A stretch of 64,000 nt of DNA from CBINFS01 sp966250015. GTDB lineage: Bacteria; Bacteroidota; Rhodothermia; Rhodothermales; DASSAV01. Below the pieces are notes generated by a model, which worked only from the letters and a program-made list of their open reading frames with translations, was not told where the DNA came from and searched no databases. The position numbers and the translations under genes are program-made. Positions 62,075 through 64,000 of this stretch are shown piece by piece. How positions within the stretch are numbered: the first letter of the stretch is position 1; the number at the start of each line of letters is the position of its first letter. The DNA is taken from the NCBI GenBank assembly GCA_966250015.1, contig CBINFS010000013.1:1-64000 (forward strand). Direction: 5' to 3'.

Positions 62075-64000
62075 ATGCGCAGTCGATATGTGCTACTGAT
62101 TCTTTTCGTTGCAACCCTAAAAGTTGCTTCGGTCTTTGGTCAGGGCATTCCAGTTTCATTTACACTTCCAGAGGCAGGTTACCTTACGCTTGTCATCGAC
62201 GGGAACGATGGCGCTCGTATTCGCAATTTGATTCAGAACACTTATTTCACGGCAGGTGAACACACGATCTATTGGGACGGCTACGATGAAGGCGCTGCGG
62301 GTAGCTGGACTGGTGGCTCGTATGAAGTGAAACGTAATCTCGTACAACCCGGGACGTATCGGGTACGAGGCCTACTCCATCAGGGGATCGATCTGATCTA
62401 CGAGTTCTCGGTTCAAAGTCCGGGCGACCCGGCATGGCACACGTTGAACGGTAAGGGCGGATGGCTTGCCGACCATTCACCTGCGATCGACGTGCTGGCT
62501 TTGCCTGCGGGCACGTACCACAAATCAACTCCGGTACTTCAGGTGGTTGCTCCGCTCGCCGAGACGGGGCATGGGCTCATTTACCTGAACGAAGAGGGGG
62601 TGAAGCTACAGGGTGTATCGCACATCAATAACAACAACGATTTCCCGACGGTGTCGACGCGTGACCTCGGCCCGGCCCGCGGCACGGACTATCTCTCATG
62701 GCACGCCGTGCATCGTGGCGGTAGCATCAAGCTCGTCTACGCGATGTCCAGCAACGGGAAGGTTAGTCCAAACCAGTTCTCGACAGGCATCCGCACCGAG
62801 GCCATCCACGGCATCGCCGCTCACAATAATCAGGTGGCGATAAACTACGAAGGCGGTATCGTTTTCATCGATGCGTCGAGAGCCCGTGACAAAACGTACC
62901 AGATCATCCGGACCGTCGACGTGCCGGACGTACGAGGTATTGCTACCGACGGTACGTATCTGTACGTGATAGAAGGTACGTCGATCAGGCGCTACAACGT
63001 GGACTACGCGGAAGGCAAGATTTCGAACCCGGTCACGGTCACAACGGCAAACCTGGACGATCCGCAACGAATCAAACTCATCGACGGTGAGCTGTACGTT
63101 TCGGATCACGGGAAGAGCCATCAGGTGAAGGTCTTCAACCTTTCCGGATCGCTCCTGCGCACGATCGGCCTGCCGGGTGGACCCCAGGTCGGCCTCTACG
63201 ACGAACGCCGGATGTCGCACCCGATGGGCTTCGACGTTGATGGTCAGGGCAAGCTCTGGGTGGCGGAGTACGCCTACATGCCGAAGCGAATCTCGCGCTG
63301 GGATGCGAAGACGGGAGCATTCGAAAAGGCGTGGTACGGACCTCCGAAGTATGGTGGGGGTCTGGTGCTCGATCCAGAGGATAAAACTCGTGCATACTAC
63401 TCGGGTCAGGCGAAAGGAACGATCGAGTTTGCCCTGAACTGGAGCACAGGTGAGAGCAAACCGAAGAGGATTCTGCACAATCGAGAGTTAAGCAGACCGT
63501 CATTGCCGTTGACGCGCAAGGGGACCGACTCCCCGATTCGGGTGCAGGTGGTGAACGGCCGTCGGTACCTCTTTACGCCGGCCTGGTCGCAGAGCCACGC
63601 AGCAATCTACAGCGAGCTCAGTATCTGGGTCGTTCGCGGAGACACGGCTGCCTGGGTGGCCCAGGTCGGGGATACGGGGCAGTGGGAAAAGGTGTTCAAC
63701 GACCCCCAGCGCTATCCCGATATTTACGGTTACCTGCAATCATATTACCCGAAGAGCCAGCCCTTTTTCGTATGGAGTGACAAAAACGGCGACGGTGACG
63801 TCTCCCTCGACGAGGTTGGCTTTTACAACATGCCACAGTTCAAGGACCAGAAGTACTATCTGGACGAGAACCTGAACATCCACCTGTCTGGAGGGTCGAT
63901 GCTTCCGCTCGATCGGATCGATTCGAGAGGTGTCCCGATCTACGACATTCAGAAGTTTCAGGAAGGGGCGTACGTGCAGTCGGGTACGCTGGGGCAGATC
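62075..64000 (+). CDS. secreted beta-propeller-like protein, 3' end missing
   Basis: An open frame from ATG 62075 runs in frame to the end of the window (642 codons seen, no stop). GGAGG sits about 10 bases before the ATG. A signal peptide (about 1-23, KVASVFGQG) is followed by a FlgD-like Ig domain (about 25-115: YLTLVIDGNDGARIRNLI, YWDGYDEGA, VQPGTYRVRGL). From about 120 on there are repeated strands with GIAAHNNQVAINYEGG, GIATDGTYLYVIEG, IKLIDGELYVSDHG and GFDVDGQGKLWVAEYAYMP, as in NHL/YncE-type beta-propellers. Later, WSDKNGDGDVSLDE is an EF-hand/dockerin-like calcium loop. It is probably a surface protein; a sorting tail would lie beyond the window. Function is unknown. Confidence 0.78.
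   Translation, partial: MRSRYVLLILFVATLKVASVFGQGIPVSFTLPEAGYLTLVIDGNDGARIRNLIQNTYFTAGEHTIYWDGYDEGAAGSWTGGSYEVKRNLVQPGTYRVRGLLHQGIDLIYEFSVQSPGDPAWHTLNGKGGWLADHSPAIDVLALPAGTYHKSTPVLQVVAPLAETGHGLIYLNEEGVKLQGVSHINNNNDFPTVSTRDLGPARGTDYLSWHAVHRGGSIKLVYAMSSNGKVSPNQFSTGIRTEAIHGIAAHNNQVAINYEGGIVFIDASRARDKTYQIIRTVDVPDVRGIATDGTYLYVIEGTSIRRYNVDYAEGKISNPVTVTTANLDDPQRIKLIDGELYVSDHGKSHQVKVFNLSGSLLRTIGLPGGPQVGLYDERRMSHPMGFDVDGQGKLWVAEYAYMPKRISRWDAKTGAFEKAWYGPPKYGGGLVLDPEDKTRAYYSGQAKGTIEFALNWSTGESKPKRILHNRELSRPSLPLTRKGTDSPIRVQVVNGRRYLFTPAWSQSHAAIYSELSIWVVRGDTAAWVAQVGDTGQWEKVFNDPQRYPDIYGYLQSYYPKSQPFFVWSDKNGDGDVSLDEVGFYNMPQFKDQKYYLDENLNIHLSGGSMLPLDRIDSRGVPIYDIQKFQEGAYVQSGTLGQI

Noticed and set aside
1..64000. 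tRNA or rRNA genes
   Set aside because: No cloverleaf with a TTCGA-type arm and CCA-end context or rRNA-like stretch was recognised in the intergenic regions, which are few and short.

Overview
The window looks like a chromosomal stretch of a Gram-negative bacterium related to Bacteroidota/Rhodothermota. It has moderately high GC, weak ribosome binding sites, a carboxypeptidase-regulatory-like TonB receptor, and two large secreted proteins ending in the NYPNPFNP-type C-terminal sorting domain used by type IX secretion. This placement is inferred from protein style; no rRNA or tRNA was seen.

Layout. (1) 1-9.8 kb is a mixed housekeeping/accessory segment: an outer-membrane beta-barrel protein, a PAP2 phosphatase, a small HEAGH membrane protein, a GH13 enzyme of trehalose-synthase type, a GNAT-like protein, a HupE/UreJ-like membrane protein, an ornithine-cyclodeaminase-family enzyme and a polytopic membrane protein. 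(2) 10.0-25.7 kb is an eight-gene, tightly packed nonribosomal peptide operon. A PltE/PltF/PltL-like trio (acyl-CoA-dehydrogenase-like oxidase, free-standing prolyl-type adenylation enzyme, free carrier protein) should make a pyrrole-2-carbonyl or dehydroprolyl starter. Module 1 (C-A-PCP) has an asparagine-type specificity code and an entire PP-loop ATPase domain (N-acetyl-sugar amidotransferase-like) inserted inside its adenylation domain. Module 2 is split over three genes: C plus the large part of the A domain, then a guanidinoacetate-methyltransferase-like protein, then the missing small A subdomain fused to PCP and an epimerase. The last gene is C-PCP-TE, with no A domain and a cysteine in place of the usual thioesterase serine. 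A TonB-dependent receptor lies tail-to-tail with the operon. (3) 28.4-62 kb is a large exopolysaccharide locus: UDP-glucuronate decarboxylase-like enzyme, WbaP-like initiating transferase, Wzc-like co-polymerase/kinase, an SLBB-only small protein, an MsbA/PglK-like ABC transporter, a Wzy-like polymerase, nine glycosyltransferases (one exostosin-like) and five different sulfotransferases. Two modular secreted proteins (DNRLRE, cadherin-like and sorting domains) sit within it; one carries an SGNH-type esterase, a dockerin and a nearly perfect 779-bp direct repeat. (4) From 62.1 kb a secreted beta-propeller-like protein runs off the end.

How the parts work together. The operon at 10-25.7 kb can be read as an assembly line: pyrrole/dehydroproline starter, Asn-derived unit (possibly modified by the inserted PP-loop domain), a methylated and epimerised residue, and a last unit loaded in trans before release by the Cys-thioesterase. 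No MbtH protein, phosphopantetheinyl transferase or dedicated exporter was seen nearby. The 33-62 kb locus most likely makes a sulfated surface polysaccharide. The strongest candidates for something undescribed are the PP-loop-in-A-domain architecture and the adenylation domain split in trans around a methyltransferase gene.
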